NCBI GenBank assembly: GCA_026874595.1 | Contig: CM049317.1 | Span: 67,918,118 to 67,982,117, forward strand | Direction of reading: 5' to 3' | DNA length: 64,000 nucleotides | Source: Sipunculus nudus | Taxonomy: Eukaryota > Annelida > Sipuncula > Golfingiida > Sipunculidae | Part shown: positions 35,231 to 48,599 of the stretch, one piece after another | Layout: the number at the start of each line of letters is the position of its first letter | Position numbering within the stretch: the first letter of the stretch is position 1 | The notes under the pieces: model-generated | Database searches by the model: none | Told to the model about the DNA's origin: nothing | What the model saw: the letters and a program-made list of their open reading frames with translations, nothing else | Program-made: the position numbers and the translations under genes

Positions 35231-38200
35231 GCATGATAGTGGTCTCAATACACTACTGCTACTAATCCATTTCATTCAGCAACTACTTGCATGGGAGCAT
35301 TTGCTGTAGACAACCACCTGAGGACCATGTATTACAGTTCCCTTGCCAAGTATTCAAACTTCCTTAACACCCCAGCATGCTCAAAATGAATGGTTGATGA
35401 ATCTTAGCTCTAAGGATCTGGTGAGAGTCTATGGCAAATGCACCCATTTCAAGAAGTCGCAAAATGAAATCTATTAGTAGACCGAATGAAATGAGAACAC
35501 TGGAGGAGTGTAGGGAGTGGGGTAGAAATTTCTGAAAAATGTTGAAAAGAACAATATTCAAGTCTTTCCATCATATGTCTGATGTCAAGGTGAGATTTTT
35601 AATTAACCTCAAAAGGAAAAGAGCCCACCTATATTTTTGTCACTGATATCCAAATGTGCAAACAAACAGATTCAATCCTGCCAAAACATATTTTACCAGA
35701 TAATAAATAAAGTTCAAGCTTATATGATCATAGATAGGGTAACCTGTGTAAAATATTTCACCTGCATCCACAACTTATTAGAATTAATGTGTTTCCTATT
35801 ACGTGAGCATCCCTGGCAAAACCAATAAAACTAAAACCAATCCAAAAGTTGTTTTAAATTCATATTATCCCACAGAATATAGATTATTTTAAATCTGGAA
35901 CAAAAATCTGTTCTTGCTGGTGGTCTACATTTTCTGAAATTTACCTTTATTTTCATATGATATTTTAAAATCTCAACTATTTAAAATTTTAAAATAGTCC
36001 GCAATTTTAAACACCCAGTAACAGCAAGCCACTCTCTAGTGGGCTAATATTAAACTACATGACAATAAATCAAAACGTTTTTTTTTCTATTTTTCCTTCA
36101 TCATGTTTCTATCTACCTTAAAACTGAAATTTTAAATTCTGATTCAATCAGAAATTTTAATTTCATTTTTTTAAACAAGAAAGCTTATACACATACATAT
36201 CATTTGAAAATTTCCTGCTATAAATATTCTAAGATGTGGTTTGACATTGCCTTCTTATTCAACAATGCAAAGACACAATTTTGTTTGATGTTACTATGTG
36301 ACAAGACAGGAACATATATAGACATGCATTTTACTTACAGATGAATGACAAATCAAGCTAGGTGGCATTAAAACCATATGTATGGAAAAGAGAGAAACCC
36401 AATTATCAGCCTCTTTTTGGACAATTATTCCCATGTGTACATCATTGGTGGTCCCCGCAGGTTTAACAAAACACATTGTGTCCTCTGGACCTTGTGTGTC
36501 ATTTTAAACCATTCTGATGTTCTAAACAAAAATACTTGTAATAAGCTGTCTTGACTTTGTGAACTCTACACAGAATAAGAATTATTCATTTGACATTTCT
36601 TAATCTCTCCAGTACAAATCTCTGCCAACATGTATACAAAGCTTCGTGTGTTTTAGCTATTTTTTATTTTGTATGCTTGCAATCAAATTATAAACACCTA
36701 CTGTAAACTTTGTAGTATTCAAGATGAATTGACTGACAATATAACTTTGACTTATCAGAGGTTTCACACAACTAGGTGTTGCATTTTTTATTAATTTAAC
36801 TTAAAACTTTTGAGCTTGAAATTTGACACATTAAATATAAGTGAGCTCAACACAATGAGGATTTACTGTATTTTGTGCTCACAGAGCTAAATTTTTTTTA
36901 CATTTAAAGGAAATTTAATTAAGGTTAATGCTATAAAATTTAAGATCATTTTTCCATGAACATTCACATAAGAATATCTGTATATTTGTATATGTATGCA
37001 TGTAATTAATCTAATTTTAAATTCTTTCAAATCGCATGTGTTAATTTGTGTAAATGAATGAACTTGCAGAGGTTTCCTTCCCTTTCTCCTAAAATGACAC
37101 TGAAGGGATGTCACTTCACTGGAAATCCATATGTTCATAAAATACCTATGTATATGCACATATATACTGATGGACGAAGTGTTTGCTGTTGCAAAACCAG
37201 TTAAATCATATAATTGACCCATACAGGTTTTAAGGTTTTACAAAAGTACAATTTTTTCTTTCTATTAAGAAACGGTAAACCCTTCTTACTGATTACGGTT
37301 GATACTGTAGCTCTCTCTACAACATATATTTTACATAACAACTATTTTCAAGACCTATACTGGTATCAGGTTAGCAGAATACATATACTTCCTTTGGCTG
37401 CAGATAACGGTAGTCTATCTCAATGATCTACACAAGTCATATTTAACACCCTGACATGTACACAGTTACATGCACTACACTAAGCTGTTAACAACATATA
37501 ACTCCTGCCGTGACCACTGGGTGGTTAACACGCCTATAGTAGGCAGGTCAGGGGATATATACTTTCTCAGACCGGTTCTCATCTGCATCAAAGTGAGATG
37601 GACGTCCGTATCTCAGGCCTGACATGACAGTTAATTTGTAACACTTGCAGCCAGAGCCCATCCCGGCTCTGCCTTGTCACAGTTCATCACCATAGTTGGT
37701 CGTCCTTCAGAGCTCAGGCTGGAGCAAGAAGACCAGACAGCCTCTAGCCCTGTACAGTCAAGATTCAAGTACATCTGTCCATGCAACAGTATTCTACCTA
37801 ACATGCTGAGCACATAAGGGGAACCGAGGACTATGTTGCCTTGTTGGTTAACCCTAGGAGTAGGAAGGAGTATTGAGGATTGCAGAATTTTACTTAACTG
37901 TGCATTTTATTATCTTAGAATTTGAGAAAATCATTCAATTCAAACTAAAGTTAACCACTACAACCAAGTCTCAAAGAGATCTCAGTGTTAGCACAAAATC
38001 AGTTTTTTTTTCCATCCTGATATTCATATAAAGCTGATTGTAATATATAATCTTATATCGTGATACCAGTATCCAGGGAACTCCAGCCCTCTTCCCCATA
38101 TCATAATTATCACTACTTTCTGCAATGTTCCTCGTACTGCCCAAAAGCATACTAGTGAACCCCAAAGAGAATTCTCATAAAATGTGATTCTATAAATTTG

Positions 38201-40719
38201 TCTAACATTATCATTTTAAACATTATTTTACCCACCGATACATTTTTGTTTTTTTATAGATTATAATTTTTTATAATTCCACACGACTTATAAAATACAA
38301 GTTACTCTTGAAAATAGTTGTTATTCTGAATACAGACAGACAAGTGATCCCATTATTTTTTAACAAATAATTCTAAACAGGCAAAATGCATTACCATGGT
38401 ATTATACTGATAAGGAAGTGAAGAGCAGTTAACCCAAATTTGTCATGACAATGCAGATATCCTGATAATCAGATTATTGAAAATACCTGTCCCTAACCTC
38501 AGCAATATTTTTTCCGGTTGCTCAATTTACATTTCTTGCCTACACAGGTGACAAAATGTGCCATATTAAAGAGTAGGCCCCTCCTGGTTGACAATGACCC
38601 AGAACTAAGCACATCCCATCTTGACTGATCAAAGGTCAGCTTAATCTTTATCCACTTTACAAATACATTGATCCATATAAGTAAATCTAAAATTGATTTA
38701 TCAATAAAACTTTATAATTAGTTTTGTACTCTGAAGTATGAGCTGTATTTGTATGCCTTATGCTGTGCTCTTACACATGTTAATTTAAACTTTATTTCTT
38801 TAACATGGATTGTACAACTAATTTAGAAACTAATGCAAGACCATGGCTTGGAAAGTGGTGGTTAGTAGTGCATGGGATAGCATGAACTGGGAGTCTGGAA
38901 AACCAGTAACCTTGGAAGTAAGCCTACCACTGGAGCCCAACTCTGATAGTTGATCTTGTCACCATTGGACTGTACAGGCCTGAAATGTTTTGTTTTACAG
39001 TATGCAGTTGTTTTTTTGCATTTGCATCAGAATTAAATAAAAGTTTTACTTATGACTTAATTTAAGACTAACATATTTCTCAAGGACTGACACACAAGCA
39101 TAAGAATTCACTTGCTTTATTCAGCAATCTACCTTTTTTATATCAGTTAATTGCCAAACTTGTTAATCCCAGTTTTACTCAAAATATTGCAGCAATTTAT
39201 ATTCTAATTTAACCTATTCCAAAATAAATACCTTTAATCTGCTGTTTATTACAACATACCTGTACATATATAATCAAGATCTGGACAAGGATATTCACAA
39301 GAATAAATGACCAAATTAATTTATATTAATATTACTGATGCAAATTATAATATATAATTTTTTTTTCTGTTGTATTTCATATTAATATAATTTTGAATTA
39401 TTTTCACAATGACCTTAGGAAGTAAGAATACATTTTTACTGAATAAATACATTTAAACTGTATTATCATAAATGTCACACTAAATCAGTCACCGATGATG
39501 CTGGCACAAATGTAATAAACTCATAAGTTCCTGCTAACCTCAAGTTTTGCTTAATTATAACCCAAGTAAAACACATTTGTGTTGTACCTCAGGTGACAAA
39601 TTCTACTACTTCTGCCCTTCAACTTTGACACATCAGAATTTTTATTTATGATGAAAGACAAAATATGAAATGTGTCCCATGCTATGTTATAAATCATTTA
39701 ATCTATTACAAAAAACCTTGAATGTTAACATTGGATTCTCTGTTCCTAAACCAATTTTATTTCTACAGGTGCAAAGGAAGAATACTTTATAAATAGGAGT
39801 ACAAGCCTTGAGTGACACTTGACTGGCCCAGATGAAAGACATCTAGACATCAAACATCTTTTTTCAGTGAAGCGTAAAGCAAATTACCTTCAACGAAATC
39901 ACATGTAAATGCCTGAGATGGCCTCATACAATACACACACATTTGTGTTATGTTAACTTTGAAGCATCTTATTGCAATTTAATAGGCACAATTAAGTAAA
40001 AAATAAAAGACACCCATTTCACACTGTTGTCAAATATTCAAATAAGATCTTGTCTGAGGACAAATGTACCTTTCGTTAGCTTTAAAATTATAAAATCAAG
40101 TATAATATGAAGAAGAAATAGAGCATTTTATTTTTATATATTTTTTATATTTGCATGGAGCACTCTTCGACCTTTTACAAGAATTTGGTCATACAACACC
40201 AAATAAATGAGATCATCAATACCTTATAAAGAAGTCCTCTGTTCAACATTTCTCTGTTAAAATTTTGGCATATAACAATATTGTCTTCATCAAAATAAAG
40301 TGGAATTATTATTTTATTCACCATCTATTTTCCATTCAATCTAATATTTTAAGTTTTTAAACACTAATATTAATTGTGCATTATGATTTACCTTAAAAAA
40401 AATAACAGCTTAAGTCTTGAATTAATCATACTTGGTTTATGAAGAATATAGTCAAATTCTGCTACCTGGTTCCAAGTTTTCAAATATTTCAATTATCACA
40501 GTCATCTCTCTGTTAATTAAGTTAGTTAATTTAAATGAAATATTTGGCATGCAAAACATTCTCTAAAGGTAAAGGTGGCGGTTTATAATCTGATATCACC
40601 GACCATGTCAGTCTCATCTGACTTTACACTTTGCCTTCCTGGTCTTTCGGGCCTGTTCATTCCTGTAGCTATTTTGGCTCCCCGGGGAGCATACAACCCA
40701 AACACCCTATATCAGGTGT

Positions 40720-40912
40720 TAACATTAAAGGGTTATTGGTTCTACATTCACCTTCTCTCCCATGACCAGTACCCATTCACTCCTAGGTCGAGAGAGCGCA
40801 CCCTTGTGGTAAAGACTTTGCCTAAGAGTCTTAGCATAGACTGTGGTCTGAACAGGAAGTACCTGCAACCTTGCGCGGTCACAAGTCAAGCCCCCTATCC
40901 ATTACGCCACCA
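40720..40912 (-). repeat. tRNA-derived SINE
   Basis: On the minus strand GGTGGCGTAATGGATAGGGG matches an A-box region of a tRNA-type head, and AAGGTTGCAGG precedes a damaged B box. A SINE-like body with AGGAGTGAATGGGTAC follows. The 145-codon plus-strand frame here (40575-41012) is a read-through of this repeat. Boundaries are approximate and no target duplication was located. Confidence 0.5.
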
Positions 40913-43779
40913 CACTGCATATGATACCATATTACTTGAAACATTCAGTCAAGAGCCTTGTATCTGTAGTACTTTGGCAGGCTTTGATTCCTTTATCTTA
41001 TTTGATATTTAATCACCTGAGACCAGTCTACAAGATTGAATGCTGAGCCATGATAATGTATGATGTCAACCAGTCTGTGAAGAAACTGTCACAGTTTTTG
41101 GAATTCCTGCCTTATGTTCTGTTAAACCAGATATTTACCATTATTACGTTATCCACATTTTGCTACTAAGTGGCTACTTTGTAATGATATAACAAATTTA
41201 ATACAGACATTTGAAATGTGGCCTTATTATCATTTAGAAGGTGCAAGCCGCAGAAGGCGTCACCTTAATAATAAAAGAAGCTCTATGAGAAAAAGCTGAA
41301 ACATTTTAATTGTATAACACCCAGGCATGTGTAACAATGCAGACCATTTTACTGTATGGTTTATATACTTGCATCAGTTCAATATCTGTGTCTTTTTCCA
41401 TAACTTATAAAGACCCTTTGAAAGCTTGTTCAGTATTTTACTCTATAATCATTGACAAAGCACTTCAAAAGGCTGCCATTGGTAAGGACTCTGATGTATT
41501 CAATGTATTCAATTAAATTTAATTTTATAAGTGCCTTTTGATTAATGATAACAATCACATGTATATCCACTGAAATTTGTGTCTACTCAGATGATGTTAA
41601 TATGAACATTACAGTGCAGTTGAGCCTTATTTGGACCAAATAATATTAAAATTCTTCTCATCCATTACTGTGCTAACATCAAATTGTGGTAAGGTGAATT
41701 TCATGGTTTAATGAAGTGTTCACTGGACAATGTATATGGAAATGACTACACATGCAATGATTGAATATAAATGATTAATGTGTGCCCCGTTCTATTATTA
41801 AGTAATGACTGCCTTAATTCAATTAATGGATCAGTTATTAAATACACTGTAACAGCCCATCAGATGATCATTTATAGATATTGTACTCAATATATAATTT
41901 AAAAGCAATCCATCTGTATGACTAGTGTGGTACAGTGAATACGTTTATCCTTACAGAGAAGATCTGCAGGAATTAGGTCATATTGCAGATATTTTATCCT
42001 ATTGATTCAAATGCTCATAACTCATAAATAATTTGATGATAAGAGAAAATTATGAAACATTTGTCAAACTGTGACACATTAAGGTTTAATAACAACATCA
42101 TAACTTTTTGAAAAATTTCTTTTATTTCATTAAAGTACTTAAATTTCAATGATTTTTAAGGGTAAACACAACTGTGTTATTCTGTCTTAAAGACAGTCCT
42201 GGTCATCTTACACTGCTGGTAACGATACAGCTTTCTTATGAAAGCCTTATAAGGAAAAAGAAAGACAGAGTTGACTTGGCCTGAACTAAGGTAGAACATC
42301 AAAGGCAAAAATGGTGGCACTTCAGCTGAACTTTTGATTTGCTCTAATATCTTGATGAAATATGATATATAAAATCACAAAATTAGTTTAATCCTATATA
42401 TGGAAAAATAGTTTTTTTTTTCATAATCCCCATACCAAAGAGTGTGACAAAAACTTATTAGTTTAAACAGACCTGCTATGAGACAATGGTCTGGCTTTAG
42501 GGTATTGTGTAAAATTATATTTTAAAGAGGCAACCTGTTAAAGTAATCAAATATGCCTGTCTGCTGGAACAGATTACCTCAGACAGGATCAAACACTGGT
42601 GCAGACATAACAGTAGCAACTAGGTATAGAAAATGTAAATCATTATAAAATGAATACTTTTAATGATTACACAGATATAAAGAGTGATAACAATAGATGA
42701 GAGAAGGGATAAAATAACATGAAAAAAGAGAAACAAAAGAAACCGAGACAAACGAAAGAGTCAGGTGCCATGCAGATTTGACTTCTAAAATTTCAAAAGG
42801 CAAAGAGAAAATGAAACAGAGTTTGAAAAATTTAAATATTGCACAACATGCCACATGGATGGCACAAATGTAAAAAAAGAATGGTAATTAAATATTTATA
42901 AACAAATATTGAATATTTAAACTGAATGACTGATGCTTGAAAAAATTTTAAGGCACAAGAGCTAGAGGTAAAGTTAGTTATGAACTTACCTTGAACTGTA
43001 CAGTGTATCCACTTCAGACAAAACAATACCATTAATCCAAAGTATGGTAATTCCAAAAGAGATTAATGTATCTGTGACTGACTTGAATCAGGCCACCAAA
43101 TACATAATCAATCATATCTTATAATTGCTCTTTATAAAGTTATCATTGAAGCCCTTAAAGTAATTAACATCTGCATTTAGTCTTCAATTATCACAAATTC
43201 AATTTATGGATATCTGTTGTCTATTACTGTAACTTGAAAATTTTCACCAGAGCTCAAAATACCGATTTTTATGTTGATATAAACTCATAATTATTCTCTG
43301 ATCCAAGATGAAATTCCACAGTTTATGCAAATGTGGCATATAACATATGAATCTAGATTTCATGTACAGACTTTAATTTCATTAATATCTTGAAATATAT
43401 TTGCGCTAACAGGTCCTTGAGGAATTTATAATCACATCAAATAGTTGATTGTTGTCTCGTATAATCTTACTTTTCCATAATTGCCAGTCATCCACAGGTA
43501 AGAGCCAAAGGTTATATAACCTTGATTACTCCAAAAGATAGCACAGCAGCAATAATCCAACTGACAATGGGATGTTTGGAGGTACATATGTTATCTTCAT
43601 GGTATGTAAAACAAGCAGCATATGATGCACAGATATAGCACAGAATAAGAGCCAGCGGCTCATAATCCCAGTAGAAAATGAAACACTTATCTAATTTCTC
43701 CACTATGAAGCATTAACAAATCATTTTCCGCAGCAACTAAAATCCAGAGCTCCCAAGGTAATTACCAAGCCTCAATCAG

Positions 43780-44000
43780 GCAGCTACTCCACATGCTGTT
43801 AAAATGTAAAATGAGGCCCAGGCTGGGAGAACTGACTCTAATAGTGAACATCTATACAACAGAAAAGCTTGCCGTCAAATTACGAGCCTCTGAAAGGAGG
43901 GGAGTGTTATGCCTAGGTGGCTATGTGTGTGGTCCCGGCCACCGATGTAGAAGGGTCTCCACACTTCTCTTCCTCACAATGTGACGTGAGCAGGTCGTGT
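43780..44000. promoter_or_regulatory. Candidate regulatory block
   Basis: Unique, comparatively GC-rich sequence with GCCGTCAAATTACGAG (homeobox-like) and GTGACGTGAG (CRE-like). A 63-codon frame spans it but has no splice context. Confidence 0.18.
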
Positions 44001-45179
44001 TATCCACCGAAACATTGCTCTGATTCAAAAGCCAATGATTTACTCCCATTCTAACCTCTCCCCTCTATTTTGGACTGCCATATGGGTACCATCAATTTGT
44101 TTTCTCCAACTTGATGGCAGAGCAACTTTGGATACACTCTGCTCAACATACTTGTTAACTTACTGAAACCAGCTGAGCATAGCTGTATTTGATCCGTTTT
44201 TCTCTGCAGGCTCCTAAACCTAAATGTAGTCACCAACCAACTTGGCACTATCAGAATTCTTTCACCACCCATCTGTTTTTACGACCACTTTGACCTCAAG
44301 AAATATGAACTTTAACAGCATAAGAAATCAAGACTGACGAGGACACCCTGAAGACTATAAACATATCACCTAACAATGGCCTCCCTCCCGCACCACTCCA
44401 TGATGTTAACGTTACCCTCCTCCTTGCCAATTATGGTCATTTGTGGCCCATAAAGAAAACAAGTGTATGAGCTGAAAATGTCACACCTTTTTTGAAAGCC
44501 ACCTGTCCAACCAATGAAGATGCATATATTTATGGGATTTTAAACTGGGGCTTGTAATGTATGTTTAAACAGTTGACTGTCATGATGGTGACATCATCTT
44601 ACATGCATAAGCTATGGTGCCCAAACGTTATGGCTTCAAATCCCTGCAATAATGGTTTTAATTACTAAACCAATAATTATAACTTTCACTTTTTATAACG
44701 GTAACCTATATCTGAAGAAATATAAACTGTTCTAATTCAGTTTTTTTTGTGGAAATGTTTATCAAACAAAATATGTTCTCTAGTATATTAAATATAAAAC
44801 AATATTGAAGATTTTTACAAATAGGCCTCAGTACAGATTGAAGGTAAAATATCAAATCATATATATTTAGAATACAAATGTGAAATAAATGACATCTGAA
44901 ATAGAATGCAACTATGTAACTACCATTTTATATTCTTTGAGGATACATATAATAGATGTATTCATTTACTTATCTTTAGCAGTACAAAGTTGTCATATTT
45001 TTGTTAGTTACAAGGAAATTCTAAAACTCAGGTCCTGTTTATCCTGCCAAGGATACTTTTACAGTTGTGACATTTGCAAATATAGTGTATCTTTTAACTG
45101 TACAGATATGAAATAATCAATATATTCTATATGCGCCTGATTCAGCAGAAATCTTGCACTTCTAAAGAAGCAACCGATT

Positions 45180-45690
45180 TTCACGCTGCCTGCTTTGACC
45201 ATTTATGATTCATTTAGACACCAGACGGCGGTTCATTGTCCGCTGAAAAAAACCTGCGTATGATGTGACAAGCAGCCAACCAGATGCCAATAAACAAACA
45301 CTCGATAGGCATCCTGGCTCCGCCCCTAGCTGCGCTTCAAGCACCACTTGATGACAGTTTATGGTCGAATTTTTTTTTGCTCTCTCTGCATTCTCGCATC
45401 ATCGACCGATTCGATTCTGACAGTATGACTGTTTTAGTGTAGCCATGTATCTGTTGTCTGCAGAGCTGAAATCAGCCAGCGAGGTGTGCACGCAGCCTTT
45501 GTTGTTACATTTCTGGCTGGGCATCCCAAGGCCCTAAGCAAGACACGTCTGGGGCCATTCTCTCTGAGCCTGTGGCCTTTTCAGACGGTTACCACGGCGA
45601 TGAGCTGGCATTCAAAATGAAATGAACAACATTGGCTCCGTGTATTCCTCGCTAGGCTGTGTCTTCCAGCACAAGGTCTCATCTGATTGG
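45180..45690. promoter_or_regulatory. Candidate enhancer/promoter-like block with HOX-MEIS word
   Basis: The most GC-balanced unique block of the region. It has GCTCCGCCCCT (GC-box-like) near 45318, TGACAGTTTATGG at 45352-45364 (close to the MEIS-HOX9/10 composite TGACAG-TTTAYGAC), GGTTACCACGGCGATGAG (RFX-like half) near 45588, and TGATTGG (CCAAT inverse) near 45683. No start-proximal coding frame is evident. Confidence 0.28.
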
Positions 45691-46559
45691 ACAAAAATAC
45701 ATTGCTCCCCTCTGGTGTAGCAATTCAGGATACGAGGTCATAACAAACAGCGCTTCGATATAGGTAGTAGGCCTATAGGTAAAGCGCTGTGTAAAGAGCG
45801 TAGATATTCTACTGAATAAATGAATGAAAATCCAAAGAAATATCAGAATGCATGTATTCAAAACATCATCTGTAGCTTCTGCAAATTTTCAGACATACAT
45901 TTCAGTAAAATATATTACATAAGAAGTAAAAGCACTTATTTCTTCTCTGACTCCAAAGTCCGTTTTATTTGATTTCATACGAAATGTTATTCAACTGGAA
46001 AATAGAATCTGTAAATTTCTACAGTAAATATAGATCCTTCTCCTACCTCTCACAATCAGAAGAATTTTTTTATTTTTCATGAGAGATGTCCGATGCGTGA
46101 GAACTTACACATGAGAACTACATCACATTTTTGCATCTCATCTCATTTACTTAATCTGTTCACGAATCTTGACCAACTTCCTCTAGTTTTGCATCCCTGA
46201 GGCATTTAGCATTAAAAACTTTGGGAGTTCCCATGGCTTTTAACGTTTGATAGGACAAAAATAAACTCTTATCATGTCTTCATCTGGGCTCAGGGCCTCA
46301 TATTGATCACAATGGAGTAACAACCACTGTCACATTGGCTTTAACCACATAATTAATTATAACATTGCAATTAATTACATAGTAACTCACTGCATTTGAA
46401 CTTTTTGTCAAGATTTTTTATCTGGGAAACAATCTATTTTGCACATGTATGAATTAGTAAAATAAAATGTCCCAAATCAACATGTGAACTTTCATCCATG
46501 TAGGTCTCTTTTTTTTCTGTTTACTGAGCAATGTTTTATTTTGGATCACTGTAGAAATG

Positions 46560-46760
46560 CCTGTAATACCAACTCCCATGATAACATCAAAACCAGTGGT
46601 GAAAACACCCATGACATTGATAATTATGCATCATCATTTGATTGGCCAGCACAGCAGGGAGTCAACCAATCAGAGGTAATGAGCCATAGGCCTGTGAGTC
46701 AAGGGCTTCCCATAATGCACTTGACAGCTCATGCACTTACCAGAATGAGCAGACAAATTG
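46560..46760. promoter_or_regulatory. Candidate regulatory block
   Basis: TAATTATGCATCATCATTTG (POU and homeobox words) is followed by ATTGGCC, CAACCAATCAG and TTGACAGCTCATG (MEIS-like). A 94-codon frame over it lacks splice signals, so a noncoding role is the better guess. Confidence 0.22.
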
Positions 46761-47840
46761 GTATTTAATTGATCATTAGTTTGTGTTTATCATCAGCTTT
46801 CTAAGTGCAGTCTCACTCACAAGTACATGCCACCTCCTGCATTCCTTAACAGAGATAAGGATTAGAGATAAGACATTATCCATGTCACTAGACCCAGACT
46901 GGTTTGCTGGTATCATTTTATTTGTTTGGTACTTTTTTCCTCCTGAATTACAAAGATAAAAGAAAAAGTGGAACTGGCTTTGAGTTTAACAAGAAGATAA
47001 GCCTACATCTGTTCCTGCTGAGGCAACATGAGCATTTGGGAAATTTGTATCGGGGTAATTTATTTTATTTTTATACTGTCTTTTGCCCACTGATTTTTCT
47101 GATTAATATACTATCATTCGCAAAACTTGGAAACCTTACCATATATTAAACAATGGTCACAAACTGCAAGTTTAATTATTAAATTCATGTTTTGTAACCT
47201 TACAAATCTGAACTGTCCATAGTATTTTTTTACTCTTCTTTATGAGATACCACATATTTGCTGATTATATTTAATAACTATTTATGAAAATGTCATGGAT
47301 ATCAGAGTTTGTTATACATTATGTCAGCTAGTTTCTTTAACTGCTTACCGAGAGTGAAATGTAAAGTATATGCATTTAATATAATTTTATAAAATTGCTT
47401 TATTTTTAATTTTCCTGTGTATCACAGGTGTTATTATTAACTGCCCCTTCTCTATCACATCCTGTTAAATGCCAAAATAATTCCAATCATAATAATTCAA
47501 TCAATAAAATAAAGGCAAACTAGAAAGCAGCAAGAGTAATTAGAAGCCTTACTTAACAATAAAGGATGAATAAAGAAAGCAGTCCTAGACCACATATCTC
47601 CACCAACATTCTGTCAAGATCCCCATTTCAAAATATATTAACAGGATCATAACTGACCATTTGGTGGAAAGTAATTATTCCAAGTTGAGACAAATGCGTG
47701 TCAGTTCATCATCACCTCGATGGTTACATTACAGGTCAGCTCTGCCCGTAGAACAAAGGTAACATTTGTGCAAATTGCTGGAGGGGGAACCATCACCCTC
47801 TTTAGACTAAGGGTTTCTGATAAAACTAGTGAATCATAAC

Positions 47841-48150
47841 TTTTTTTTTGTGGAGGTAACTGTCTAGATATTTTTTATGCTCCCTTAACTTCTGGTTTTG
47901 GACTACACAGCAAGGGTTTAAAACCTTGGGGTCACCTGCGTTAAATGTATGGCATCTATTGCTGAGTCATAACACTGAGGAACCCCCAAAAGGCACACCT
48001 GTCTGAAAGTGAAATGGGACTGTTGTTCACAGCCTGTGGAGCACTCACCCTGGGCTGACTGTGGGAAATCTTACCACTCCTCAGCTGGGATTAAAACTCA
48101 TGATCTCACAGCTATAATCTCTGCAGTGCTCTACCCCTAAGCCATGGAAT
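47841..48150 (-). repeat. tRNA-derived SINE, older copy
   Basis: On the minus strand ATGGCTTAGGGGTAGAGCA (A box region) and GAGTTTTAATCCC (mutated B box) form a tRNA-like head. The body shares GGTTCCTCAGTG-like and TTACCTCCAC words with the copy at 60502-60900, and ends in an A run (T run 47841-47849 on the plus strand). Confidence 0.7.
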
Positions 48151-48599
48151 CCTGTATCATGACAGTTTCATCCTGCACTGTCCAGGGGTAAACCATATCA
48201 AATTGCCCGGTGGTAAAGAATCCATTAAAGAGAAACATATTATTGTGACCCGCAAAATTTAATTACTTATTCCTTGGATGTAACCCAAAACCTCCACTGA
48301 ATCTCAACAATTAACTCTTTCAGATAATTTGGTAATCAAAGAGACAACTGAAAAATACCAACAAAACAAGTTACTTCCCTGCAGTGGAATAATAAATAGA
48401 AAACTCTATTAAATAAATAGAAATCTTCATTTGACTGATATATTGAGCTTAAATTTGTGAAATATGAGTATCCCCAGACATAGTAGCCCCCCCCCCCCCC
48501 CTTTAAGAATAGAACCCCATTTTTAGCAGCATATACTGACACTTGGCATATTTATTGTTTCTTCCATCTAACAATCCACAATCTTGTTGAAGATGTTGG

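Larger units (their letters stand above)
34953..48465. other. Long unique AT-rich region, no gene recognised
   Basis: The largest repeat-poor stretch of the window. Contents: a G tract (35205-35230), two minus-strand SINEs (about 40720-40912 and 47841-48150) and three motif-dense blocks near 43.9, 45.4 and 46.6 kb. A minus-strand donor CAAG/GTAAGT near 42986 has no good acceptor. It reads as a large intron or intergenic interval. Confidence 0.6.

Noticed and set aside
40575-41012. 145-codon plus-strand open frame, the longest in the window
   Set aside because: It runs antisense through a tRNA-derived SINE and has no recognisable domain.
42980-43056. Minus-strand consensus donor CAAG/GTAAGT
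   Set aside because: No suitable acceptor lies upstream in an open frame, so it was left out as an exon.
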